The translations under genes and the position numbers were made by a program. 64,000 bases of DNA, taken from NCBI RefSeq assembly GCF_937616625.2, contig NC_065574.1:5270001-5334000 (forward strand), given 5' to 3'. The DNA is from Mercurialis annua (Eukaryota > Streptophyta > Magnoliopsida > Malpighiales > Euphorbiaceae). This document shows, one piece after another, positions 1 to 10,884 of the stretch. The stretch's first letter is position 1. The number at the start of each line of letters is the position of its first letter. The notes beneath the pieces are model-generated. The model saw only the letters and a program-made list of their open reading frames with translations, searched no databases and was not told the DNA's origin.

Positions 1-423
1 AGACGACGAAGCTGTGAATCCGTGGGCAAGCCACTTAACATTACCACATCTTGGAGGCACTTAAGTAGGAAGAAAGGCCGATCTCATAATTAAGTGCATA
101 GTCAGGATTTAAAGCCGGTTTAGACCAAGTTTTCAATGAAAAAAGTATCAGACAAATAAAGGATCATCAATAAAGATCAGGCAAAATGTACCAATTTTAA
201 AATGTCTTTGAGGCTGAAAACAAATTATGATGCATTACATACATAATGAAATAGTAAGTAAACACGCATAAAATGATTATTATGAAAAGAAACAATCATT
301 CAAGAGTACGATTAGATCAACAGCCGATCCTTGCAATTCAAGAATTGTTCAAAAGTGAAAAGGAAAAATGGATGCCGAGCTAAACCTATTAATTGTTCAA
401 AAATAGAAGGATTAAAATGCTGA
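1..423. other. 3' flank, no gene seen
   Basis: AT-rich sequence downstream of the coiled-coil gene that lies on the minus strand. I see no open frame, RNA gene or repeat structure here. It may hold the 3' untranslated region of that gene. Confidence 0.4.
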
Positions 424-1979
424 TCAGAACATCCCGAAGAATTCGCTAATCTGGCTCTTTACTTTGGCATAATCCTTAAGGGCTTTATCATACTCGGCTT
501 GCTCAGCTAAAATTTCTTTCTTTAAAGTTGCACGACGTTTCTTCAACGACATCCCATGTATGATCAGTTGATCAAATTTCTTCCCTAGAGGTGTCAATGC
601 TTCCTTCTCAAGTCTCAGCTCTTCTTGCAACTTCAGGATTTGTTGTTCTAAAGAGTCGATCCTTTTGTTATGAGTGCCGATCATGGGAGCAAGCTCTTTC
701 CCTTCTTTTCTCAAATGATCAAGCTTCCTCTTAATCTCCTCATTGTCTCGGAGCTTTTTCTCGAAAAATGTTCGAGTAGGAATGGCTGAATGATACATCT
801 TGTGAAGAGTGGGAAGATTATCATTTGCTATGTCGATCGCCATTTTCACTTTAGGACCAATATTGGGGTGCGTTGCTCGACTTGAAAGTACCTCGAGGCA
901 TTCCTTTAGATTGGCGATAGCGGCTTCATCCTCGAACATCGCCATTCCTTTGGTTTTCATACTCTTGATTGTCTCAAGGTACGTAGACAAGTCTTCTTCA
1001 AGGCAATTTTCATCTGGGGGAAGATTTGAAGCAAGAGTTATGAAAGGGGATTCTTCATTATCATCCGAGTCATCGGAGTCGAGGGCTCTCAACTCAGCAG
1101 CTATCGATTTCTAGAAAAAAAAATGATCGGTTAATAAAATAACATTCATAATTGACATGGTAGTAAAATCATCCATAAAATGTTACTTTTAAGGATCCGG
1201 TAGAAGACACTAAAAGGACCGGAATGCTTGATTGAGTAGGCTTTCCTATGATCGGCACTTCCTTGGTAGTTGGGACTTTTGATCTTTGTCCTGAAGCCAA
1301 ACTAGCTTTTGTTTGTGGATTCCCACCAAGTGTGATTGCGATCCTAGTTTGAGTACTTCCGCTCTTCTTAGGATCACCTTCTTGAGATCGGTCAGAAGAG
1401 ACGATCTTGGAGGAACTTTTCTTAGAGGAAGCAAGTGTAGATTTCCCAGCACCCATCGGTTTGGTTGAAATACTCTTGAATCTCTTGCACAAAGGTCTAT
1501 CGTCCTCGTCCGAGGAAAATGAGCTCATTGGCTTCCTCAAAACTGGAGTAGCATCTGAAAAATCATCAAGTCATAGGTATAATCAAGATAAAAAAATGAA
1601 TGAAAGTGAAGTGTTATACCTAAGATCCCAGGATTGTTAGATTCTATCTTAAAACCAATTGCTACTAAGTGAAGATGTCCAACCGATATATAAACAAATG
1701 TCCATTCAACACACAATCAATGTGATACTCCTACTTTAATACTCCCCCTCACGCATAGCGTGACCAGGCCGAGCAATAGATCCCCCCTCACGCTTCATGT
1801 GGGCTAGGTCAAATTCAAATTGTGTGAATGGACAAGACTCTGATACCATGTTAGATTTCATCTTAAAACCAATTGGTACTAAGTAGAGATGTCCGACCGA
1901 TATATAAAAACATGTCCATTTAACACACACAACCAATGTGAATACTCCCACTTTAACAAGGATTAACCGATATGATAAA
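424..1979 (-). pseudogene. 3' exons of an unrecognised coiled-coil gene, broken by a TRIM insertion
   Basis: Two exons join cleanly on the minus strand. Exon A is 1554-1187 (acceptor TTTTTCAG, donor GTAACA) and exon B is 1110-424 (acceptor TTTTTCTAG), with the frame continuing as ..SLK|KSIAAEL.. to a stop. Exon A is Ser/Lys-rich and basic (KRFKS, KKSSSK). Exon B opens with an acidic DSDDSDDNEES stretch and ends in about 120 residues of charged heptad-like coiled coil. A preceding exon, 1979-1620, reads ..NPGIL| into exon A, but a 324-bp TRIM lies inside it. The insertion plus its 5-bp duplication adds 329 bp, which is not a multiple of three, so the exon is shifted. I do not recognise the family. 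The layout resembles C-termini of transposon-related plant mobile-domain (PMD) proteins, but that is only a guess. The 5' part of the gene was not found. Confidence 0.45.
1635..1958 (-). mobile_element. TRIM: complete miniature LTR retrotransposon
   Basis: Read on the minus strand this is a full miniature LTR element. The 5' LTR is 1958-1849 (110 bp, TGTTAAAG..TCTAACA). A primer-binding site, TGGTATCAGAGTC, follows immediately at 1848-1836 and matches the end of plant initiator-Met tRNA. The internal region is only 107 bp. A purine tract, GTGAGGGGGAG, at 1752-1742 precedes the 3' LTR at 1741-1635 (107 bp). The target duplication AGGAT is perfect (1630-1634 and 1959-1963). There is no coding capacity, which defines a TRIM that must borrow reverse transcriptase and integrase from another element. 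I saw no 5S rRNA-like segment, so it is not Cassandra. The LTRs differ at several positions, so it is not brand new. Confidence 0.9.
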
Positions 1980-2784
1980 CTCGGGTATAAAAAGAAGTAC
2001 CGTCTGGAACATAAATTCCTGAGAAAGTTATCTATTAGAGGCTAGATCGGCTAAACCTATTAGTGTATCTAAAATCGAGAGAGGTTTATAAGCAAAAGGT
2101 GGACAAATTCTATCGTAAAACTAATTTATTAATCTATTTGTTTAGATGCCTCGCCTTGACATTCCGTCTATGCTCTTCCGTGTTTTTGGTATAGGCCAGG
2201 CCGAGCATTTGGAGTATACTTTAACTTAAAAAAACCTTACAAAATGTTTTAATTCGTAAGCTATGCGAGATATACCTTTGAATTTGGATGACTTGGAAGC
2301 CTGCAAAAGAAAAACGTCCACATGCAAGGCTTAGGCTTTAAAGAGGAAAGGGTAAAATTGTTAAAGGTCGAGACATGAGCTGAAGAGACAGTGAAGTACA
2401 ATTCCACTATCCTTCACCAGCTGTCGAACTCGCACCGCATGATGGTTAGGATTCAAGTTATGAGTTATCTTCATGGTTAGGAAGATATTTCTTTTTAAAT
2501 GGATAAGATATCTGTCAGTAGCAGTAAGCCGGTCTCTATTAACCTCATAGTCGTTCTAGTAATCTGAAGTGGACAAGGAAGGCTTTGTAATCGACCACAT
2601 TGTGGAGCATAAAAGTTTATAAAATATCATCCTAAGCCACTAAAGTTTTAAGAAAGGCCGAACACCAAATTTCTATATCGAAGAGAGCTCACCAAGTAGA
2701 AGCGTAAGAAATGATGAAGCGAAGGTATCCTTGATCGGCAATCATGCTATAATTTGATGAAATTACTGATCAAGAGGGTTTGAT
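1964..2784. other. spacer or intron, no clear gene
   Basis: AT-rich sequence between the TRIM and a MITE. Possible short minus-strand exons with good splice signals occur, for example 2297-2273 after a TTTTCTTTTGCAG acceptor. They could belong to the coiled-coil gene, but I could not join them in frame. Confidence 0.3.
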
Positions 2785-2952
2785 CTAGGTAGCACAAACA
2801 CTTCATTTAATCAATGTGTCCCGTTTCGGAAACGTGTCAGATACTTGACGTTTCAGACAAGAAACTTCATTTTTTACTTAGTAAACCTTAAAATAACAAC
2901 GTTTCACATTGCCCGTGTCCTATGTCCCCATGTCCGTATCCGTGCTACCTAG
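2785..2952. mobile_element. 168-bp hAT-like MITE
   Basis: A short element with 11-bp terminal inverted repeats (CTAGGTAGCAC / GTGCTACCTAG), flanked on both sides by the same 8-bp sequence GGTTTGAT (2777-2784 and 2953-2960). An 8-bp duplication is the hallmark of hAT transposons. The body carries CACGGATACGG- and CCGTTTCGG-type segments in loose inverted symmetry. There is no coding capacity. A related copy lies near 51345-51500. Confidence 0.75.
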
Positions 2953-2960
2953 GGTTTGAT

Positions 2961-3591
2961 AAAAAGCTATTAAAGTATAATCAATATATATGAAAAACAG
3001 ACAGATCTATTCATGAATCCTTAATGCAAAAATTATAAATATGAGCATACCTAGATAGGTCTTTAAAGGAATTCCCATAGATAATTCAGAGGATTCGAGA
3101 GAGAAGTAGATGGTGAAAAAAATTGATAGGTATGTTATTCTTTTATAGAGTTCAAAAAACAAGCCTAATTATCCTTTTGTTTCTTTGTAAGCATTATCTA
3201 ATTTAGTTCTAATGTTTATCTAAATAAGATGTTAAACTTCTTCTAGGGTTGTTCTTATAAATAACTAGGTTTTCTATTGTACAAGGCACAACTCAAATTT
3301 ATCAACAAAACGAATTCAAAACTCAGTATTTTTCTATCTTCAATCTCCAATTGGTTAAATTAAGAGTAATTTCTCTTTAATAGTACTTAAATTTCTTAAT
3401 TTCCATATTGATTTAGATTAACTAGCTTTTTTTTGTGATTTTCCAGCCAAAATTCAGTCGAAAGCAATACATAAAAGAATTCAAAGATTCAGTTCAGCTA
3501 AATTTCTTGGGCTAATTATTTTAAACATGAAATACCTAATTGCAGTATATCTTAAAATTGCATAAAAAATGTTGATTGAAGAGTAAGTTAC
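2961..3591. other. AT-rich sequence, probable SAC3 intron 1 region
   Basis: This follows the SAC3-type first exon on the minus strand, so it is formally its first intron if the rest of the gene lies further left. I found no second SAC3 exon here or anywhere to position 1. Confidence 0.3.
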
Positions 3592-3862
3592 CTGGGCACA
3601 TATTAGGGCAAGTTCCCATTAAAACTGGAGAACTATCATCTTCTGTAACCTCTTCTTCTTCCTCTTCCTCTTCCTCTTCGCTTTCAATGTTGATTTTGCC
3701 ATTGCTGGCAATGCTTATATTGCCAGAATTAAAGCTTGAAAATTTGTAATTTCTTCTGTTATAGGAAATGGGGAGGTTTGATTCACTACGAGAAGACGAT
3801 GATGAATCGGAAGCTTCTGAGATGTTGGGCTTTCTGGTTTGTTTGCGACTCTTCAGATCCAT
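3592..3862 (-). CDS. SAC3/GANP-family protein, first exon only
   Basis: SAC3/GANP proteins work with mRNA export and transcription-coupled complexes at the nuclear pore (family knowledge). The exon starts at ATG 3862 and encodes about 90 residues: a basic Ser-rich N-terminus (MDLKSRKQTRKP), a run of ten Glu, then the family signature GTCPNMCP at the very end. It stops at a consensus donor (CCCAG|GTAACTT) in phase 1, exactly where homologous plant genes continue with the SAC3 domain (..MCPE..). The AtSAC3C type is the best fit by length and by the position of the signature. No later exon is visible on the minus strand in the remaining 3.6 kb, which is occupied by a transposon-like gene, a TRIM and a MITE. 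The gene is either split by a very long intron running off the window or truncated. Confidence 0.65.
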
Positions 3863-4644
3863 GCTTTTGTCTGACAGTAGAATACACCAACACCAACAAA
3901 GCTGTAATCTTTTTGAAGTATGGAACTGATAATAGATATTAAACTGATACACGCTCAAATAAGTACTATAAACATTAATAACCTAATCAAAAACTCTTCA
4001 TCTTCTTATTTAAAAGAAGAAAAAGATTGGATCTTTTTTCTTCTCTGATTTTTTGAGTGTGGGTTAATGTAGTTAAAGGTTTTTTTTTTTATTGGGTTGA
4101 GTTTCGGTCGGTTCGGTTTCAAATCGATCAGAATAGCAGCGCCGAAGTTTAGTAAATAATCGAATTGTTAAGTTTTTTTTACTGAACACTAACAAACATT
4201 TGATTGAACTTTCGATCGGTTTGATTTTGATTAATTTTTTATTCGGCTTGGATTATTGACAATGCTCATATTTTTGATCAAATGTCAAATAAAAGCCTTC
4301 TAAATTTTGAGAAGTTTATTTTTTTCGATTTTATGATTCCTTCGGCGTTACAAACCTTTAAATCAAACCATTAATCAAAACTCCAAAATTTTTCAAACTG
4401 AGCACCAAATTAGACGGTTTTCACCGAATACCCGAATCAAACAACAAACTTCGGTTCGCTCTCGTTCAGTTTCTGGGTCTAGTTCTGTTTTTTCTCAGCC
4501 CTGGTCACTAGTTTATCTAGGTTTAGAAGCAGGCCCATTCAAAACATAACAAAACCTGATTTCTCATTATTTCCCTCTCTTTCCCTTCTCTAATTTTATG
4601 TCAATTTTGCATTTTCATTCCAAAGATCCGAGCTTTACTATCCC
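3863..4644. promoter_or_regulatory. shared 5' region of SAC3 exon and mTERF
   Basis: These 782 bp separate two divergent start codons (SAC3-type minus, mTERF plus), so both promoters must be here. Most of it is AT-rich with scattered GGTTCGGTT-type motifs (about 4090-4480) that look like decayed transposon sequence. I could not pick TATA boxes with confidence. Confidence 0.4.
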
Positions 4645-5757
4645 ATGGCTAAAACCCAACTCAAAAACCTGGTTTTTCATATACAAAAACGCTTCTTTAC
4701 ATCAACTCCAACACCACCCTCTTCATCTTCTACAGTTGAGTTCTTAAAAAATTCATGTGGGCTCTCACTAAAATCTGCAATTTCAGTTACTCAAAGGTTA
4801 CACCTTGAAGAAAAAAATCAAAAAAACATTCAATCTGTTCTTGAAATCTTGAAAGCTCACAGCTTTACTGATACCCAACTCACCAAATTGATTGAAAAAA
4901 GGCCTGAAATTCTTCTAAGCAAAGTAAAGGAAAATATTCAACCCAAGCTAGAGTACTTGGAAAATCAAGGGTTTGCTGGTAAGCTTCTTCCTGAGCTTAT
5001 TTTGTTAAATCCAGTAATTTTGAGGAGAGCTTTAGATTCTCATATTAAACCGTCTTTCGAGTTTTTGAAATCGGTTCTTGGTAGTAATGGTAGTGTTGTA
5101 GCTTCTGTTAAACGTTCCTCATGGTTATTGACATTTAATGTGAAGGGTGTAATGCTACCGAATATCGAGTTCTTAGAAAAAGGCGGTGTTCCTGCATTAC
5201 ATATAGAGAGATTGCTTAGATTGCAGCCAAGAGCTATAATGCAAAAACATGATAGAGTAGTTCAAGCTTTTAATTCTGTTAAGGAAAAAGGCGTTGAACC
5301 GAAATCTCCTATGTTTGTTCATGCTATTAGAGTTATGTTATCGATGAGTGATGTGACTTGGAAGAATAAAATTGAGGTAATGAAGAGTTTAGGGTGGAAT
5401 TATGAGGATATTATTGGGGCTTTTGCTCGACACCCGCTTTGCTTGGCTTGTTCCGAGAAAAAACTTAGGAATGCTATGGATTTCTACTTGAACACTATGA
5501 AGTTGGAACCGAAGGTTGTTATTTCTTATCCGAGATTTTTAATGTATGCTATTGAGACAAGGCTCCGGCCAAGGTACAATGTTTTGAAAGCTTTGGAGTC
5601 GAAGAATTTGATTAAAGGGCATAAGAAGATTGAGTGGTTGCTAACGTTAAATGAAAAGGCTTTCCTGCAGCGATATGTCATGAAGTATGCAGATGAATTC
5701 CCCGGTATGATGGAAATATACCTGGCTGCCCTAGAAGTGAAAAAGATTGGTGCTTAA
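4645..5757 (+). CDS. mTERF-family organellar protein
   Basis: Intronless 370-aa protein. mTERF proteins bind organellar nucleic acid and influence transcription, transcript ends or splicing in mitochondria or chloroplasts (family knowledge). The N-terminus (MAKTQLKNLVFHIQKRFFTS) is Arg/Ser/Thr-rich and reads like a transit peptide, more mitochondrial than plastid in style. The body is a chain of about 35-residue helical repeats with the typical Leu/Pro spacing. Examples are LTKLIEKRPEILLSKV near residue 90, LLPELILLNPVILRRAL near 120, and IIGAFARHPLCLACSEKKL near 260. Residues such as SYPRFLMYAIETRLRPRY near 300 and the C-terminal YADEFPGMMEIY are characteristic of plant mTERFs. Length and lack of introns fit the large plant subfamily. 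The exact member cannot be assigned, and a poly-T stretch follows at 5791. Confidence 0.9.
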   Translation: MAKTQLKNLVFHIQKRFFTSTPTPPSSSSTVEFLKNSCGLSLKSAISVTQRLHLEEKNQKNIQSVLEILKAHSFTDTQLTKLIEKRPEILLSKVKENIQPKLEYLENQGFAGKLLPELILLNPVILRRALDSHIKPSFEFLKSVLGSNGSVVASVKRSSWLLTFNVKGVMLPNIEFLEKGGVPALHIERLLRLQPRAIMQKHDRVVQAFNSVKEKGVEPKSPMFVHAIRVMLSMSDVTWKNKIEVMKSLGWNYEDIIGAFARHPLCLACSEKKLRNAMDFYLNTMKLEPKVVISYPRFLMYAIETRLRPRYNVLKALESKNLIKGHKKIEWLLTLNEKAFLQRYVMKYADEFPGMMEIYLAALEVKKIGA

Positions 5758-7415
5758 TGAAGAAGTAAGTTAGAGCTATATTGAATTTAGCTGTTTTTTT
5801 TTTTTTTTTTTGCTTTTGAATTGTGTTTGCCCTGTAAATTAGAGCTAATATGGACATTGCTGATTTGTTTTGGCTCATTTCTTAATAATCTTCATTATAT
5901 TTTTGCTCTAGATTATTCCGTTGATTATTTGTTACTTTGCCCCATCTAGCTTGCAAGATTGATATGAGAACTTATCTATTTGCACACCAAGTTATCAAAT
6001 TTTGATACCACAAAGCCTTTTTTTTTTTGTGATGTGCTTCCATGATGAATCATTTTATTTTCTATATCTGTGAAACCTCCAAAGATTGACTTGTTTTTTC
6101 TAAATCCAGGGACTCTAAACACAGACGCAAAAACTGGACGAGAAATTTCTACAAGAAATTAACATCATGCCTGAGGCAGAAGCATGAGAATAGTACAGCA
6201 ATAGACTCAATTGTTTTAAACAATAACAGTAGAGAATCCTGTAAAAGAAGTAGTTTGTATCATGTAACATTTTAGTTAAGGCTGCTAATTTTTGATAAAC
6301 TTCGAGATGACCAGGACCATATCTTTATCTGCGGCCTTTAGGTCTTCACATTGATGAGTATTGGATATCAAACTGAATAAAGGAGATTCATGGCTTCAGA
6401 TTGAAAATAAAGGGGTTAATGCTCTAGCAAATAGCGACGGATTCGGATATTAATGGATATCTGCTGTCATTAGCTTCCTCATTCTTGAGGGTAATGCCGG
6501 ATTATTAAAGCATTAGTTCTGGACTCTTTCTAGTCTTTTCATTTATATGCCACTTTTATCTTTCGAGGAATGCTAAGAGGTAAATAAGTGTCTCCTGTCA
6601 TAGGATTGACAGTTTAGCTTCCTAATTCTTATGGAAAGTTTGTATGTTATGATTGAAAGGTGAACAATAAAGGTCTTCTTCACCCCTCCAACTTGAGCAA
6701 AAGATCAAAAGTGTTAGTTGGTAACTCCTCATACGTAATAAATCCACGCCCGCTTTGCAAACATGGAGTAAAATGATCAAACTTCAACAAACTCTCAGTT
6801 TATTTATTTGAATCCAACTTGACACTTTTAATCTCATGTCAAGTTGGAGATTGAGATGTTCTGCAAAGGTAAATGAACAAAACTTGGAAGCTTAATGTCC
6901 ACTTGAGTTGAGTCATCTCTTAGTTAAAAGTTAAAATGGCTGTCTGGTTGCTACAAAGCTGGTTTTATTTGTCCGTGGCTTAACCTTTGTGAAGACAATA
7001 AGACTCATTTTTTTACTGCAAATAATGAAAAGAAGAGAGCTTCACCCTTTTCATTCACTTCTAGATTACTTTAAAATTAGTTCAAATCAAGTGTTGGGAG
7101 ATATCTCAGGTTCAATCCTGCCATATACCGAGAGATCAGCTTTATTAATCAGCATCACCAAAAAAAGATACCATCAATCAATATTGTCCAAATTTTGAAA
7201 AGATAAAAACAAGCAAAAGAAAAGAAAAGGAAACTCATTCATCACCAAAAGATGCATTTGATCTCTGTTAAGTAGTAATACAACAGCAGAAAACAAAACA
7301 TGATGAAAATACCAAAATTTGAAAAGTTGAAAAAACAAACCCAACTAAAAAGCAAAGTGTGTAGAGCCATAATAGAAATTCACTAGATCACATAAGAAAT
7401 ATAAGTAAAAGATTA
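5758..7415. other. spacer between mTERF and NACA, no gene seen
   Basis: Convergent 3' regions of mTERF and the NAC alpha gene, AT-rich, with poly-T tracts at 5791-5811 and 6020-6029. I see no convincing open frame, tRNA or complete transposon. The segment near 7090-7130 has a GGTTCAATCC box reminiscent of a Pol III B box, but I could not build a full SINE from it. Confidence 0.4.
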
Positions 7416-8871
7416 TCAATTGGTAAGTTCCATGATGGCGGAAACTATGTCTCCATCGGCCGTCTTCAAAGCCTTTACGGCATTTGACCTAGAAACTCCA
7501 GCCTGTGTCATCACCAATTCAATATCCTTTGGCTCCACTCCAGTCTCATCAACATCTTCATCATCCTGAGGCATAGCTGAAGTTTCAGGCTTTGAAATCA
7601 CATGGCTTAGATCTGGAGCCTTAAACTGCTCTGCAGCCTGTGTTTGTAGTTGCGAGCTCAAGTCCTCAATCTTAGCTTCGCCAAAGATCACATAGGTGTC
7701 TGATGTTGGGCTCTTGAAAACATCGGGCTTTGAGATGACAAATAAAATCTGATAGACAGAGGAAAAGAATACAGAGTTAAGCGATAATTTAGAAAGGTAA
7801 AGAGAACGTAATACAAATAAACTAATCAAAGTACACATACATTCTTGCTCTTTTTAACAGTAACCCGACTAACACCGGGAATTGGTTTCATTCCAAGCTT
7901 TAACATAGCTTTCCGACTTTTCTTTTCACTCCGGCTTTGCTTTGATCTACCGCTTACATCCCCATCATGTTGTCCTATAAATAGAATAAGAGGGAATAAA
8001 AGAAAATAGTTGGCATTAAATATGAACAGCAGAACACATAAGGAGAGTTCAATCTTTATTCCTAGCTTTTCAAGATCTTGGATGATTTAAAACTGAATCA
8101 AGAGTCAAGAGAGCTGTTTTTTACCTTCATCGTCATCGTCTCTGTCATCATCATCGTCTTCATCATCGTCATCCTCGTCATCATCTTCATCCTCAACCAC
8201 AGGTTTATCAGCCTACATAAGATAATAATGCAAGGATTAATAATAGGTAGCCAAATAGATGCAAACACAAAATAAAACAATAAAGCAGTAATTCAGTTAT
8301 ATATATCATCACAATCTAATCAGATAAACAATCTCAAGTTCTCAACTGTAACTTATAAACTCGACCTGCATTCTATAACTTGCAGCTCTTCACATGTATT
8401 TCTAGCAAACAAAACACATAGACCAACATTTGTTTATCATCCATGGAACATAATACCCATTAACTTCATCAGTATCTAAAAGGACTGAATATCCACAAGC
8501 AAATAAATATACCAAAATTGAAAAAACAAAACCTAAACCCACATCATTGAATCACTTATTTTATCTAATATCAATTTACTTGGTCTTTAATACATTTATT
8601 TTCTTCCATTTCGAGTTGATTTCCCCCCCCCCCCTAAAGATTGAATATTTCAAAGTGATTTTCATAACGGAACAGTAATTAAGCATCTGAGAAGTAACAC
8701 AAATAAAAACAACAGATCCAACATAAAAGTGTTACTAAAAGAGGCTAATAATAAATAAAGAATCCATTGCATGATAAAATAGAAATAGAAAGTTTGATGT
8801 GATACCTCCTGTTGGAGGATCTTTTGGGCTTCAAGCTGAGCAGCAAGCTCTTCTTGGGTCTGTGCAGTCAT
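7416..8871 (-). CDS. NACA: nascent polypeptide-associated complex subunit alpha
   Basis: Four exons join to 206 aa: 8871-8806, 8212-8125, 7974-7841 and 7748-7416. All have GT-AG borders and the frame carries through. NAC alpha pairs with BTF3/NAC beta at the ribosome exit tunnel and shields nascent chains (family knowledge). The order is a short N-terminus ([20 protein letters not shown]), a very acidic Asp/Glu block (exon 2), then the NAC domain. That domain includes [20 protein letters not shown], the ribosome-contact region, and [22 protein letters not shown]-terminal UBA domain follows ([27 protein letters not shown]). Length and layout match plant NAC alpha-like proteins of just over 200 aa. 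The exon joins were read by eye from splice consensus. Confidence 0.95.
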
Positions 8872-10875
8872 GGCGAATTGTTTTCGATTGGAAGGAGAAA
8901 CAGTAGAAGCTGAGAGAATACACCAAAAACCCTAAAACCCCACTGATGCACACACCATATGTATTCACACCACAAAACTCTAAAGTGCACACTGTAGGCC
9001 TATTATGGACTGGGCCTAACTACTCATAATTTCTGTTTGGGCTTTTCTGGAAAATACCGTGGACAAATATTATGAAAAAATACTATCTGACCAACTTGAG
9101 TTGATTAGTACGGTTTGATTTTTAAAATTTGCAAAATTGGTTGGACTTTCTGATTGTAAAAATATGATTTTCTTTAAAAAAAATTATTTAAATTTATTAT
9201 TGGTTTAATAACGTTCACTAACAAAAAAATTTAATGTCGGTTTATTATAAATTTACAAGTTTACTATTGTTTGATTTTTTGGATTATAAAACTAAAGTAA
9301 ATTGTTGCTTAGTTTACTATCAATTTACTTTCAGTATTATATAACATGTACAAATATTAGTTAATTTGTATATTTTTAATTTATTAAAAAATAAATTTAC
9401 TATTAGTTTACTTAAAAACTAGTCTTAGTTTACTGTTAGTTTTCTATCGATTTACTTGAAAAAACAAATTTACTATTAGTTTATTTTTTTGAACTATTAT
9501 TGATTAGTTTACTATCAATTTACTATTAGTTTACTTTTTCATTGTTTATGTTTAATTTTATTAAAAAAATTAAAATTAATTTATTATCGGTTTTCTTTCA
9601 GTTTACTAAAAAAACAAAAAAAAATTGCAATCGAAATTATAAAGCTTTTATAAACTACTTTGTTTAGTTTACTATTAGTATTTTTTTATGTTAATTTTAA
9701 TTTGTTTATTTTCAGTTTACTTAAAATTAAAATAACCTATTAATTTATTATCAGTTTACTTTCAAAAATATATTTACTATTGTCAAACAAAACAACAAAA
9801 CTGGTATTTACTTTTTCTCACAGGGTTGTTGTTGACTATAGCATGAGAGAAGAAGGATTGTAAGTGAGTTTCAATTTCAATTGATGTACATAAACACTTT
9901 GCTTTTTTCCAATAGATTATCCGAAATTGAAAAAGTGTAGCCTTTCTAATCAACACTCACGAGATTTTGATGTTATGCAGATTATCATATGGGGTCCTAT
10001 AAATCTTCAGTATTGGTTCTTTTATACTACACTACGCCGATACTTGTGCGTTGCGCCAGTGCAATTAAATAAATTTATAATTTTTCTTAATAATTAATTT
10101 TTTTATTTAATTTATTTAAAGTAACCTTAGTTTAATATTAATATCAATATTAATAGTTTTTTAATCTTATTTAATATATTAGTTGAATGAATTGGTATTG
10201 ATATGTTATGTTATTTATAGACACGTTACTATAAAGACTTCACACATTAAATATATAATTGTGCAAAGAAATTGTATATACAAAATTATATAATTTTTTT
10301 AAAATAAAGAATAACCTTCTAATAATTAAGAACATCAATGATGAAAGGAAAAACAAAAAACGGAAACTCTTGGTCTGAAACCTAATCCAAAATATAATGA
10401 ACCGCAATTAGGGAAGTCATAAAGCAAATCCACATATATAATAACACGCGCGCACAGACACATAAAAAAGCAAGAGTGATATGTGATATATAAACAAAAT
10501 CTCGCAATTTGATTTACAGGATCTATAGTCATGCTTGTAAAACAATCATCTCACCATTTCCGTTTTAGCATTTCATGTTTCACTGAATCAGTTCTGATGC
10601 AACATAAACGATTAAAGTAAAAGCTCTACTATTGTTAATTACTGTGATTTTAGATAGTCTTCCTATATGTCATAGATGACAAACCAAACCAGATATTCAT
10701 TAAGATAATGAGATTAACTTCAATTCTGATAGCATAATTGCAAAATCAATCTTAGCATACAAAATAAACAAGAATCAAGAATGTTTTGTCCACATCGTAA
10801 CATACCAAACAGCAGAAAAATTAAAGATAAACACAAACTATATAATAGTCAAATTCATATTTAATATAACTATAT
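8872..10875. other. NACA upstream region and AT-rich spacer
   Basis: The first 150 bp contain the NACA 5' leader and promoter. Beyond that the sequence is very AT-rich. A Helitron-tail-like string TGCGTTGCGCC occurs near 10045 but lacks the terminal CTRR, so I did not call it. No gene was seen. Confidence 0.4.
9190..9790. repeat. degenerate TTTACTATTAGTTTACT tandem repeats
   Basis: About 600 bp made of many imperfect copies of the motif TTTACTATTAGTTTACT and its variants (AGTTTACTATCAATTTACT and similar), spaced irregularly by poly-A/T. It looks like an old, slipped AT minisatellite. No coding frame runs through it. Confidence 0.7.
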
Positions 10876-10884
10876 CTATATTAT

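Noticed and set aside
1849..1958. Cassandra-type TRIM
   Set aside because: Cassandra LTRs carry a 5S rRNA-like segment with Pol III boxes and are longer (about 240-350 bp). These 110-bp LTRs show neither.
7085..7135. tRNA-derived SINE suggested by a GGTTCAATCC box
   Set aside because: No matching A box at the right distance, no poly-A or T-rich tail, and no target duplication found.
10030..10070. Helitron 3' end on the minus strand (TGCGTTGCGCC motif)
   Set aside because: There is no perfect hairpin and no CTRR-T terminus at the expected distance. It is too degenerate to support.
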